Source: an uncultured Dehalococcoidia bacterium (lineage in GTDB: Bacteria; Chloroflexota; Dehalococcoidia; Tepidiformales; Tepidiformaceae). From it: a stretch of DNA of 64,000 nucleotides. The translations under genes were made by a program, and so were the position numbers. The notes under the pieces were generated by a model that was not told the origin of the DNA, searched no databases, and worked only from the letters and a program-made list of their open reading frames with translations. Shown here piece by piece: positions 17,997 to 25,669 of this stretch. Within the stretch, counting starts at the first letter, position 1; the number at the start of each line of letters is the position of its first letter. Where the stretch lies: the NCBI GenBank assembly GCA_938015525.1, contig CALLPC010000015.1:62001-126000 (forward strand), written 5' to 3'.

Positions 17997-18490
17997 CGCT
18001 GGTCCTCCTGGTGAGCTGGGGGGATGCCTGTGGCGACGGAGCGGGCGGCCTCGTGGATGGCGGCGGGGAAATCGGCGGGGCGAAGGTCACCGGCGTCGAG
18101 CCGGCGGATAGCCTGCCGGACGGCGGCGAGGCCGGCAAGCTGCCGGGTGGCTTCGCGGGCGACCCAGGCGGGGGAAGCGGAGGGCGCGAGGGCGCGGAGT
18201 TCGTCGGCGGTGTAGAAGCCGGCTTCGCGGAGGAGCCCGGGGAGGCGGTAGAGGACGAAGGGGCGGAGGTCGGGGAGGGCGCTGTGGAAGGCGGCCGTCG
18301 CGCGGGAGACGGGCGCGCGGGCAAACGCCTCGCGGGCCGCCTGCTCGAGCTGTGCCCGGGCGGTCTCGAGCGCATCGAGGAGCCCGGCGAGCTCCTCGCC
18401 GGACGGCTCCCCGATGCGGGCGAGAGCCTCGGCGAGGGCGTCCGGGTCCGGGGGAGCATCGAGCCAGGCGGGGGCCCCGGCCGGGCGCAT
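17993..18490 (-). CDS. unknown helical protein in Rieske/CoA-transferase operon
   Basis: A 165-residue protein of unknown family, predicted almost entirely helical: ALAEALARIGEPSGEELAGLLDALETARAQLEQAAREAF, then ATAAFHSALPDLRPFVLYRLPGLLREAGFYTADELRAL and a last pair of helices. No cysteine, no signal peptide. It starts 5 bp after the Rieske gene and overlaps the CoA-transferase start by 4 bp, so it is made stoichiometrically with these enzymes. It could be a small subunit or chaperone of the oxygenase; that is an inference from position only. Confidence 0.7.
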   Translation of the reverse strand: MRPAGAPAWLDAPPDPDALAEALARIGEPSGEELAGLLDALETARAQLEQAAREAFARAPVSRATAAFHSALPDLRPFVLYRLPGLLREAGFYTADELRALAPSASPAWVAREATRQLAGLAAVRQAIRRLDAGDLRPADFPAAIHEAARSVATGIPPAHQEDQR

Positions 18491-18495
18491 GGCGG

Positions 18496-19881
18496 CTATT
18501 CGAGCTCCATCCAGCGGTCGTAGAGCTGGTGGAAGTGGCGGATCTTGGTTTCGTTGTAGCTGGCGAAGACGACCTCGGGCTTGCGCATCGTCTTCAGGCC
18601 GAGCTGGACCTTGGGGATGTTGAAGGTGTCCTGGTTGAAGACGCGGGCGAGCATGCCGAGTTCGGGGGCATCGGCCCAGTCGTCGTCGGGGCCGAGCCAG
18701 TGGATGGGCGCGGCCGGGGGTTTCGGTTCGCCCTTGGGCCAGGGCGCGAGGAACATGCACTCCATGATGCATTCATCGGGGTTGTCGCCGTGGGGGCGGA
18801 AGCGGTAGGTGATGCGGTTGAAGGCGCCCCAGGGGTGGAAGTTGGGGAAGACGGTGAAGTAGAAGGAGTCGAGGTATTCGGCGTCGCAGTAGGTATCGGC
18901 CTCGTCGCCGATGACGGCGCGCATGCCTTCGCGGCTGAGCATGGCGGCGAACTGGCGGGCGGGCATGCCGGGCGGGACCTCGGCGAGGGGCGGGGTATCG
19001 AGGTTCCGGTCGAACATGGCATCGAGCATGTCCTGCTGGGTGGGCGTCTCGCGCAGGTGGGGGCTCGGGGTGCCGTTGGGGGTGATGGCGCGGGAGAAGT
19101 TGCCGAAGACGTCGTACTGGGAGTTGGAGTCGCCGATGCCGTTGAGGAGCTGGGGGTGGGTGGCGACGACGTGGTAGGCCTCCATGAAGGCTTCCTGGGC
19201 GACTTTCCAGTTGCAGCGGAGGATCTTGGCGACGTGGGCCTGCTTGAAGCGGTTGGCGAGGTCCCACCGTTCGAAGTGACGGGGGAGGTCGCCGAGGAAC
19301 TGTTCGAGGGGCTCGGCGTTCGGGTCGGGGTTGATGAAGACGAAGCCGCCCCAGGTGCCGACCTTCACCTCGGGGAGGCGGTACTCCTCTTCGCGGACGT
19401 CGGGGAAGTCCCAGTGGCAGACGACCTCTTTGAGGGAGCCGTCGATCTCCCAGCACCAGCCGTGGAAGGGGCAGCGGAACTCCTGGGCGCCGCGGCCGTC
19501 GAATTCGCGCAGCTGGCGGCCGCGGTGGAGGCAGGCGTTGTGGAAGGCCTGGACCCGGTCGGGGGCGCTGCGGACGACGAGGAAGGAGAGGTGGGCGATG
19601 TCGTAGACGATGTAGTCGCCGACCTCGGGGATGTCCTCTTCGCGGCAGGCCATTTGCCAGACGCGCTTCCAGATTTTTTCGACTTCGCGGTCGTGGATGG
19701 CTTTGCTGTAGTACTGCTCGGCGGGGACGCGGGTGACGCCGGGCTCGATGGGGGATTCGAGGCGGAGGACGGCCGGGACGGGGCGGGAGTCCTGGTCGAG
19801 GAGCTCCTGGTAGAGGGTGCCTGCGGAGCGGTAGCCGGCCGGGGTGAGGCGGCCCTGGTCGCCGACGGTTTTGAGTGCCAT
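18496..19881 (-). CDS. Rieske non-haem iron oxygenase, alpha subunit
   Basis: A 461-residue ring-hydroxylating-type oxygenase. The Rieske [2Fe-2S] motif is C117-x-H119 (CLH) with C137-x2-H140 (CPFHGW). The catalytic domain carries EAYHVVATH with His237 and His242 as two of the mononuclear iron ligands. The C-domain has the large extra loops (FPNFHPWGAFNRITYRFRPHG) seen in alpha subunits that act on aromatic or terpenoid-like compounds. It needs an electron-transfer reductase, which is not in the window. It heads a coupled operon with a CoA-transferase and an SDR, behind a 92-residue gene and an operator-overlapped promoter. Confidence 0.93.
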   Translation of the reverse strand: MALKTVGDQGRLTPAGYRSAGTLYQELLDQDSRPVPAVLRLESPIEPGVTRVPAEQYYSKAIHDREVEKIWKRVWQMACREEDIPEVGDYIVYDIAHLSFLVVRSAPDRVQAFHNACLHRGRQLREFDGRGAQEFRCPFHGWCWEIDGSLKEVVCHWDFPDVREEEYRLPEVKVGTWGGFVFINPDPNAEPLEQFLGDLPRHFERWDLANRFKQAHVAKILRCNWKVAQEAFMEAYHVVATHPQLLNGIGDSNSQYDVFGNFSRAITPNGTPSPHLRETPTQQDMLDAMFDRNLDTPPLAEVPPGMPARQFAAMLSREGMRAVIGDEADTYCDAEYLDSFYFTVFPNFHPWGAFNRITYRFRPHGDNPDECIMECMFLAPWPKGEPKPPAAPIHWLGPDDDWADAPELGMLARVFNQDTFNIPKVQLGLKTMRKPEVVFASYNETKIRHFHQLYDRWMELE

Positions 19882-19903
19882 GGTGGGTTCCTCCGGGGCT
19901 GGG

Positions 19904-20182
19904 CTAATCGTGGACGATTTCGAGGCCGCGGGCGCGCTCGGCGCGGTGGCCGAGGCCTTCGACGGGTTTGCCGCCGACCCAGATGATCATGTGGGGGTCG
20001 GCGTAGGTGAGGTTGCCTTCGAGGTAGCGGGTGGTGAAGCCATCGAAGATGCCGCAGAGGTCACCTTTGGTGACGCGGACGCGGTTGCCGGGGAGCTCTT
20101 CGTAGATGGCGCCGGAGAGGGGGTGGCGCTTCTTGCGGGGCGGGCGGTTGAGGGGGGCGGGTTCGGCGGGAGCGGAGTCCAT
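19904..20182 (-). CDS. small conserved hypothetical protein, first gene of Rieske operon
   Basis: A 92-residue protein beginning at the ATG 20180-20182; a start ten codons further up would lie in the operator. After a Pro-rich basic N-terminus (PPRKKRHPLSGAIYEEL) come short strands typical of a small beta barrel: NRVRVTKGDLCGIFDGFTTRYLEGNLTYADPHMIIWVGG. One cysteine. It ends 22 bp before the Rieske gene. It may serve the oxygenase; there is no recognised family. The promoter and operator just upstream regulate the whole operon. Confidence 0.65.
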   Translation of the reverse strand: MDSAPAEPAPLNRPPRKKRHPLSGAIYEELPGNRVRVTKGDLCGIFDGFTTRYLEGNLTYADPHMIIWVGGKPVEGLGHRAERARGLEIVHD

Positions 20183-20205
20183 GGCTATCCTGCCTGCCAG
20201 ATTTT

Positions 20206-20219
20206 TGGCCATATGGCCA
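20206..20219. promoter_or_regulatory. operator A: TGGCCATATGGCCA
   Basis: Perfect 14-bp palindrome, 8 bp downstream of the -10 box of the minus-strand promoter of the Rieske operon, so over or just after the transcription start. Best copy of a motif that recurs at 21596, 28679, 36290 and 36411. Confidence 0.7.
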
Positions 20220-20227
20220 GCGAGGCG

Positions 20228-20256
20228 ACTATACTGGGCGGCCAGATCGATTGCAA
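20228..20256 (-). promoter_or_regulatory. promoter of the Rieske oxygenase operon
   Basis: Minus strand: TTGCAA (20251-20256), 17 bp, TATAGT (20228-20233). The -35 and the bases after it (TTGCAATCGA) are identical to those of the importer promoter at 36366. Confidence 0.65.
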
Positions 20257-20305
20257 CGGTCGTTCCACGCTATCGACGGGGCCAATGCCCCGGGGAGTGT
20301 TACCG

Positions 20306-20587
20306 ATGCGCAGATGGGAAGGGGAAGCTGACCTCGAGGTGCTCCGGGCCGGGTTCCGGCGGCGGGTGTGGCTGGAGCTGTTCACGAAGCCGACGCCGCC
20401 GGGAAAGGTGGCGGGCTGGGGCGGGGTGTTCCGGGCGGAGCCGCTGGTCGTGCCGGCGATCGGCCGGGGGGTGGTGACGCTGGACGACGGCGACGCGCTC
20501 GAGGTGATGGTGGAGAGCTTCGACGCGGTGACGGGGAAAGGGACGCTCTTCGGGCTGGGGGCGCCGCCGCGGGTGCTGCGCGGCTAG
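20306..20587 (+). CDS. small hypothetical protein
   Basis: A 93-residue protein starting at the ATG 20306 with GGGGAG eight bases upstream. Basic, beta-rich (RRRVWLELFTKP, VTLDDGDALEVMVESFD, GKGTLFGLGAPPRVL), without cysteine or signal peptide. No family recognised. It is divergent from the Rieske operon across the operator region and its stop overlaps the convergent stop of the 20584 gene by 4 bp. It could be an unusual regulator or a binding protein; nothing in the sequence proves it. Confidence 0.55.
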   Translation: MRRWEGEADLEVLRAGFRRRVWLELFTKPTPPGKVAGWGGVFRAEPLVVPAIGRGVVTLDDGDALEVMVESFDAVTGKGTLFGLGAPPRVLRG

Positions 20588-21135
20588 CTGCCGGGCGCGG
20601 GGGCCGGGGCGCGATAGGCGGAGGAGCCGGGGGTCGGGAGGACGGTGACGGGCATCGCCTCCGGCTCGAGGCCGAGGGTGATGAGGACCTTGGCGAGGCC
20701 GAGGAAGAGGCCGACGCCGAGGGTAAGCTCGGCGAGGCCGGCTTCGCCGAGCTCGGCGCGGAGGGCCCGCCCGAGCTCCGGGTCGGCGCGCTCGGGGTCG
20801 CCGATGATGGCATCGGTGTAGCGGAGGATGAGCTTTTCGCGGTCGCTGAGCGGGGCCTCGAGGTAGCCGTCGGTAACGAGGTCGAGGGTGGCCTCGTCGA
20901 GCCCCTCGTCGCGGGCGAGGGAGAAGCGGACCTGGCGGCAGAAGCCGCAGGCGGTGACGCGGGCGTTCCGGATGCGGGCGAGCTCCTTTTCGCGCTGGCG
21001 GAGGGCGGAGTCCATCCAGAAGGCGCCGTAGAGGCTGGCGAACCGGGCCTGGATGCCGGGGGCGTGGGCGAGGACAGTGTGGAAGGCCGGCGGCTGGCCA
21101 GGGACGGCGGAGGGGACGCGGGGGACGGTCGACAT
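20584..21135 (-). CDS. carboxymuconolactone decarboxylase (AhpD-like) family protein
   Basis: A 183-residue all-helical CMD/AhpD-fold protein. The conserved centre is RIRNARVTACGFCRQVRFSLARDEGLDEA, with a CGFC pair (the redox CxxC of AhpD-type members) and a following Arg/His-type motif. LSDREKLILRYTDAIIGDP matches the second family helix. Members reduce peroxides or act in aromatic degradation. The start at 21135 is 3 bp after the stop of the preceding homologous gene. Confidence 0.85.
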   Translation of the reverse strand: MSTVPRVPSAVPGQPPAFHTVLAHAPGIQARFASLYGAFWMDSALRQREKELARIRNARVTACGFCRQVRFSLARDEGLDEATLDLVTDGYLEAPLSDREKLILRYTDAIIGDPERADPELGRALRAELGEAGLAELTLGVGLFLGLAKVLITLGLEPEAMPVTVLPTPGSSAYRAPAPAPGS

Positions 21136-21138
21136 CGG

Positions 21139-21585
21139 TCAGGCTCCTTCGAGGCGCGCGGCGGCGCGGGTCATCCGGCAGAGGGCATCGAACATGGCGA
21201 GGGCGGCGAGGAGGGTGACGGTCGCCCGGTCGCCACAGGCCTCGCGGAAGGCGAGGACGGGCGGGTCGGTGAGGCCGTGGTGGTCCCACGGCAGATGGCG
21301 GGCGACCTCGAGGGCGAGGGCATCGGCGGGCGGGAGGCCTGCGGGGAGCTCGCCGCGGGCGAGGGCGGCTGCCTCCCCGGCGGGGAGGTCGGCGAAGGCG
21401 GGCCCGCAGGTGGCGGGGTCGGCGGCGTGAAGGCCGGCGACGAGCCGGCGGCAGCGCTCGAGGGTGACCGGGGCGAGCGTTTCGGTATCGAAACAGGCGG
21501 CGAGGAAGCTGGCGAAGCCGTCGCGGAGGTGGGGGATGGCGGCGAGGTGCGCGGCGAGCGGACCGGGGATGACGGATTGCGGCAT
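21139..21585 (-). CDS. divergent CMD/AhpD-like protein without CxxC
   Basis: A 148-residue helical protein starting at the ATG 21583-21585, just inside the region carrying operator B. Its layout (HLAAIPHLRDGFASFLAACFDTETLAPVTLERCRRLVAGLHAADPATCG...) parallels the N-terminal part of CMD proteins, with AALARGELP as the acidic-turn segment, but the CxxC active site is absent. It probably forms a heteromer with the next gene, 3 bp downstream. The family link is an inference. Confidence 0.6.
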   Translation of the reverse strand: MPQSVIPGPLAAHLAAIPHLRDGFASFLAACFDTETLAPVTLERCRRLVAGLHAADPATCGPAFADLPAGEAAALARGELPAGLPPADALALEVARHLPWDHHGLTDPPVLAFREACGDRATVTLLAALAMFDALCRMTRAAARLEGA

Positions 21586-21595
21586 GGGCGCATAC

Positions 21596-21609
21596 TGGCC
21601 TATTGGCCA
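21596..21609. promoter_or_regulatory. operator B: TGGCCTATTGGCCA
   Basis: TGG-N8-CCA palindrome (5-bp arms) between the divergent CMD-like operon and the SDR at 21662. Ten bases upstream of the CMD-like start on one side. I could not place a convincing -10/-35 pair on either strand. Confidence 0.6.
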
Positions 21610-21661
21610 AAGCTTTGTCCAGCAGGATAAACTCCCGCCGACGTCGTTCCTGGAGGCAGGC

Positions 21662-22426
21662 ATGGAGATCGCGGGCAAGGTGGCGCTCGTCACAGGCGCC
21701 GGGTCGGGCATCGGCCGGGCGTGCGCGGAGCGCCTGGCGCAGGAGGGTGCGAAAGTCGTGGTCGTCGACATCGACCGCGCGGGCGGCGAGGAGACCGCCC
21801 GGCGGATTGCGGCCGCGGGCGGGGAGGCGGCGTTCGTTTACGGCGACGTGGGGACGCCGGAGGGGATTGCGGAGCTGTTCCGGGCGGCGAAGCGGGTGTT
21901 CGGGCGGCTCGATATCGTCCACAACAACGCGGGCATCATGACGGGGGACACCCCGGGCTGGCCGGATGCGCCGCTGGAGAAGGTCTACCGGGTGATCGCG
22001 GTGAACACGGCCGGGGTGGTCATGGGGACGCGAGCGGCGGTCGAGGCGTTCCGCGAGCACGGGGAGGGCGGGGTCGTCATCAATACGGCGAGCATCGCGG
22101 GGATGGGGCCGCTGCCGTTCGACCCGGTGTACGCGGCCTCGAAGGCGGCGGTCATCCACTTCACGAAGTCGTGCGCGATTCTCCAGGAGCTGGAGAAGGT
22201 ACGGGTGAACGCGGTCGCGCCGGGGATGGTGGATACGCCGATTATCGCCAAGACGGGCGACGGGACGCGGCCGGCGAAGTGGCTGGAGCCCTCGCTCGAG
22301 GGGGCGGTGCTGCTGAGGCCGGAGCGGATCGCGGAGGAGGTGGTCCGTCTCATCCGGGACGATTCGCTGGCGGGGGAGGTGAGCGTCGTGATGCACGAGA
22401 GCGCACAGCCCGCTGCGGGCGGGTAG
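21662..22426 (+). CDS. SDR family oxidoreductase
   Basis: A 254-residue classical SDR. GAGSGIG (about 12-18), Asp at the end of the second strand (VVVDIDRAGG, NAD preference), NNAG in IVHNNAGIM, Ser in NTASIAG, and YAASK as the Tyr-Lys pair. GGAGG precedes the ATG by 5-9 bp. It is divergent from the CMD-like genes across operator B, and a DUF3237 gene follows 110 bp on. It likely oxidises a hydroxyl intermediate of the same pathway. Confidence 0.9.
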   Translation: MEIAGKVALVTGAGSGIGRACAERLAQEGAKVVVVDIDRAGGEETARRIAAAGGEAAFVYGDVGTPEGIAELFRAAKRVFGRLDIVHNNAGIMTGDTPGWPDAPLEKVYRVIAVNTAGVVMGTRAAVEAFREHGEGGVVINTASIAGMGPLPFDPVYAASKAAVIHFTKSCAILQELEKVRVNAVAPGMVDTPIIAKTGDGTRPAKWLEPSLEGAVLLRPERIAEEVVRLIRDDSLAGEVSVVMHESAQPAAGG

Positions 22427-22536
22427 GATGTGCGGCGCTGCCGGCTGAGCCGGGGCGCAGCGGCTGGCCCGGGCCAGCCGCCCGGGTTCGGGAAGTGCAC
22501 TGTGATTCAGAAAGTTCACTGCGAAAGGATGGTTCG

Positions 22537-22968
22537 ATGCCGCTGGAAAGCCTGCCAGTCGAGTTCCTCTTCACGATGACGGCGAACGTCGGGCAGCCGA
22601 CGATGATCCCGGGGGGCCCGCAGGGCTCGCGGCTGATCGTGAACGTGCCCGGGGGGACGTTCGAGGGCCCGAAGCTGAAGGGCACGATCGTGCCGAATTC
22701 CGGGGGCGACTGGGTGACGCTCCGGCCGGACGGGAGCATGAAGCTGGACGTGCGCCTGACGCTGCAGACGGAGGACGGTGCGCACATCCTGCTGACCTAC
22801 ACCGGGGTCGGGACCCGGGCAGCTGACGGGTCGACGAAGGTGTACTCGACGCCGCTGTTCGAGACGGGCGCGGAGAAGTATGCCTGGCTGAACAGCGTGC
22901 AGGCGGTGGCCGTCGGGTCGACGACGCCGGGCGGGGTGACGTACGAGGTGTACGCGCTCCGGGCGTAG
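22537..22968 (+). CDS. DUF3237 domain protein
   Basis: A 143-residue beta-barrel protein of the DUF3237 family. SRLIVNVPGGTFEGPKLKGTIVPNSGGDWVTLRPDGSMKLDVRLTLQTEDGAHILLTYTG is the family signature, and ETGAEKYAWLNSVQAVAVG the typical second half. AAAGGA lies about 7-12 bp before the ATG. Members are found beside aromatic/terpenoid catabolic genes and their biochemical role is unproved. Just upstream, CACTGTG and TTCACTG repeats hint at a promoter element. Confidence 0.88.
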   Translation: MPLESLPVEFLFTMTANVGQPTMIPGGPQGSRLIVNVPGGTFEGPKLKGTIVPNSGGDWVTLRPDGSMKLDVRLTLQTEDGAHILLTYTGVGTRAADGSTKVYSTPLFETGAEKYAWLNSVQAVAVGSTTPGGVTYEVYALRA

Positions 22969-22970
22969 CG

Positions 22971-24344
22971 TTAGCCGCCGAGGCGGCGGGCCGCCTCGCT
23001 GAGGAGTTCGAGGGGCGACGGGTGCCAGGCGGTCGCGGCCGCGAGCTGGTGGACCGTCGCCTCGGCCTGCATGAGCGCAGCCGCGGCAGCGATGATTTCG
23101 TGGGCGCCGGGCCCGGCGGCCTGGGCGCTGAGGAGTTCGCCGGTGCGGGCCTCGGCGTGGAGGCGGAGGAATCCCGGGTGGCCGCCGCGGACGATGCCGG
23201 CGGGCATCCCTTCGAACGGGAGCGTGGCGCTGGCGACCTGCAGGCCGCGTTCACGGGCAGCGGCTGCGGTCTCGCCGACGGCGGCGAGCGGGGGGATGGT
23301 GTGGACGAGGCGCGGGACGGCGTGGAGCCGGGCAGCCCGGGCATCGCCGGCGGCGTTCGCGCCCGCGATTCGGCCCTCGAGGGCAGCGGTGCTGGAGAGC
23401 ATGCCCCGGCCGGTGATGTCGCCCGCGGCGAAGATGCCGGGGACGGCCGTCGCGCAGCGGGCATCGACCGGGATGGCGCCGTCTGCCGCCGGGGTGAGGC
23501 CGGCCCGCTCGAGTCCGAGCCCCTCGGCGGTGAGCACGCGCGGGTCGGCGACGAGGACGACCGCGGCCGGGACGTCGCAGTCGCCGGTTGCGGCCGTGAG
23601 GCGGACCGCGTCGGCGGCGGCCGCGGCGGGTGCGGCGCCGGTGTGGACGGTGATGCCGAGCTGGCCGAGGAGCTCGGCGATGACGGGCTGGAGGTCGTCG
23701 TCGAAGCCGGGGCAGACGGCCGGTGCCGGGCTGGCGACGGCCACGGTCGAGCCGGCGAGGGCGAGGAGGGCCGCGTATTCGAGCGCGAAGATGCCGCCGG
23801 AGGGCCCGCCGCCGAGGACGAGGCAGGAGGGCGGCGGTTCGCGCCAGGACTGGACGATATCCGGGGTGACGAGGCGGTCGGCAGGGAGGCCGGGGATGGA
23901 CGGGGGCTGCCAGCGGGCGCCGCTGGCGATGACGACGGCATCGGCTGCGAGGGGCTCGGCGCCCGCGATGTCGAGCAGGCCGGGCTCGCGGAAGCTGGCA
24001 TGGCCCGCGATGACCTGGACGCGGGCGCGGCGAAGGGCGGCCTCGACCCCGCCGGCGAGCGAGCGGACGAGGGCGCGGGCCCGGTCGTTGGCGCGGCCGA
24101 GCTGGAAGGATTCGCCGGCGGTGAAGACGCCTGCGACGCTGAGTTCACGGGCGCGGACGAACCCCTCGGCGGCGTCGAGGAGGATGGAGGTGGGGATGCA
24201 GGTGTGGTGGACGCAGCTGCCGCCGGGGCGCTCGGCTTCGACGAGGGCGACGGAGGCGCCGAGGGCGGCAGCCTCGAGGGCGGCAGCCACTCCAGCTGCG
24301 CCGCCGCCGATGACTGCGACGTCGAACCGGGCGGGGCCGCTCAT
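22971..24344 (-). CDS. dihydrolipoamide dehydrogenase (E3) of the acetoin-type complex
   Basis: A 457-residue pyridine nucleotide-disulphide oxidoreductase. FAD motif VIGGGAAG (11-18). The redox disulphide is C44-x4-C49 (GGSCVHHTCIP); the usual LNVG is replaced by VHHT. NAD Rossmann motif VLGGGPSGG, FAD-O3' motif ATAVPGIFAAGDITG, and the C-terminal HPSPLE that supplies the His-Glu pair from the other subunit. It reoxidises the lipoyl group of the E2 just upstream (4-bp overlap). The gene is more diverged than housekeeping lpd, in line with a dedicated copy. Confidence 0.9.
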   Translation of the reverse strand: MSGPARFDVAVIGGGAAGVAAALEAAALGASVALVEAERPGGSCVHHTCIPTSILLDAAEGFVRARELSVAGVFTAGESFQLGRANDRARALVRSLAGGVEAALRRARVQVIAGHASFREPGLLDIAGAEPLAADAVVIASGARWQPPSIPGLPADRLVTPDIVQSWREPPPSCLVLGGGPSGGIFALEYAALLALAGSTVAVASPAPAVCPGFDDDLQPVIAELLGQLGITVHTGAAPAAAAADAVRLTAATGDCDVPAAVVLVADPRVLTAEGLGLERAGLTPAADGAIPVDARCATAVPGIFAAGDITGRGMLSSTAALEGRIAGANAAGDARAARLHAVPRLVHTIPPLAAVGETAAAARERGLQVASATLPFEGMPAGIVRGGHPGFLRLHAEARTGELLSAQAAGPGAHEIIAAAAALMQAEATVHQLAAATAWHPSPLELLSEAARRLGG

Positions 24345-25669
24345 GGCAGGAGCAGCCGGTAGGGGGATTCGAGCAGCTCGCGGACGGCGGCGAGGAAGGC
24401 GGCGCCGGGGGCGCCATCGACGGCCCGGTGGTCGATGGTGAGGCTGAGGGTGAGGGCACGGGTGCGGACCGGCCGGTCATCTTCCCAGGCGACGTCGTCG
24501 ACGACCCGGCCGACGCCGAGGATGGCGACGTTCGGCGGGTTGATGATGGGGGTGAAGAATTCGACGCCGGAGGTCCCGAGGGAGGTGACGGAGAAGGTCT
24601 GGCCGGCGTAGTCATCGAGGCCGAGGGTGCCGGCGCGGGCGGCCTCGGCGAGGCGGGCGGTCTCACGGGCGAGCTCGCGGAGGTCGAGGGCGTCGGCGTT
24701 GCGGATGACGGGAACGACGAGGCCGCTTTCGAGGGCGACGGCGAGGCCGATGTGGATGGCAGGCTCGAGGACGATGGCGTCCGGCTCGACGCGGGCGTTG
24801 AGGGCGGGGTGGCGGCGGAGGGCCTTCGCGACGGCGCGGACGATGAGGTCCGTCACCGAGGGGCGGATGCCCTCGGGCTGCCACTCGGCGATGAGCTGCT
24901 CGCGGAGGCGGAGCGCCTCGTCCACCCGGACGCGCATGCCGAGGGTGAGCTGGGCCATCTCCTGGAGGCTGCGGTGCATCCGCTCGGCGATGGTGCGGCG
25001 CATGCCGCGGAGGGGGATGCGCTCGCCGGCGGCCCGGGGCGGCGAGGGGGTCGCCGGGGGAGCGGCGGCGGGGCCACGGGCGGCCGCGGCCTCGACGTCG
25101 TCTTTGGTGATGCGGCCGCCGGGACCGGTCCCGCGGACGGTCGCGAGGTCGACGCCCAGCTCACGGGCGAGGGCGCGGGCCACAGGGGTGGCGGCCGGCG
25201 GCTCCGGTGCGGCGGGGGCGGGCTGGAGGGCGGCGTGCGCGCGGCGGACGTCCTCCTCGGTGATGCGGCCGCCGGGGCCGGACCCGACGACCGCCTCGAG
25301 CGGGACGCCGAGCTCGGCCGCGAGGCGGCGGGCCGCCGGGGAGGCGGCGACCTGCCCGGGCGGGGGAGGCGGCGGTGCGGGGGCGGATGGGGCGGCGGGG
25401 GCGGATGGGGCGGCGCCGGCGGGGGGCTGCTCGCCGGGGGCGAGGATGTAGCCGACGACGGAGCCGGGCGGGAGGGTGGTGCCGGCCGGGACGGCGTGGC
25501 GGAGGATGCCGTCGGCCTCGGCCTCGACCTGGAATTCGATCTTCTCGGTTTCGAGGCGGTAGACGATATCGCCGGTACGGACGGGTGCACCGTCGGGGAT
25601 GAGCCATTCGGCGACGGTGCCCTCGGTCATGGTCATGCCCAGCTTGGGGATGAGGACGTCAGTCGGCAT
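24341..25669 (-). CDS. dihydrolipoamide acyltransferase (E2), with two E3-binding domains
   Basis: A 442-residue E2 core. Lipoyl domain 1-78 with the lipoylated Lys43 (LETEKIEF). Pro/Ala linker 80-107. Two tandem peripheral-subunit-binding domains: 108-143 (SPAARRLAAELG...GRITEEDV) and 160-195 (TPVARALARELG...GRITKDDV). Then the catalytic domain from about 212, ending in the HRAVDG motif (chloramphenicol-acetyltransferase fold). It transfers the acyl group to CoA. Two PSBDs in one bacterial E2 chain is unusual. The start overlaps the end of the AcoX gene by 11 bp. Confidence 0.92.
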   Translation of the reverse strand: MPTDVLIPKLGMTMTEGTVAEWLIPDGAPVRTGDIVYRLETEKIEFQVEAEADGILRHAVPAGTTLPPGSVVGYILAPGEQPPAGAAPSAPAAPSAPAPPPPPPGQVAASPAARRLAAELGVPLEAVVGSGPGGRITEEDVRRAHAALQPAPAAPEPPAATPVARALARELGVDLATVRGTGPGGRITKDDVEAAAARGPAAAPPATPSPPRAAGERIPLRGMRRTIAERMHRSLQEMAQLTLGMRVRVDEALRLREQLIAEWQPEGIRPSVTDLIVRAVAKALRRHPALNARVEPDAIVLEPAIHIGLAVALESGLVVPVIRNADALDLRELARETARLAEAARAGTLGLDDYAGQTFSVTSLGTSGVEFFTPIINPPNVAILGVGRVVDDVAWEDDRPVRTRALTLSLTIDHRAVDGAPGAAFLAAVRELLESPYRLLLP

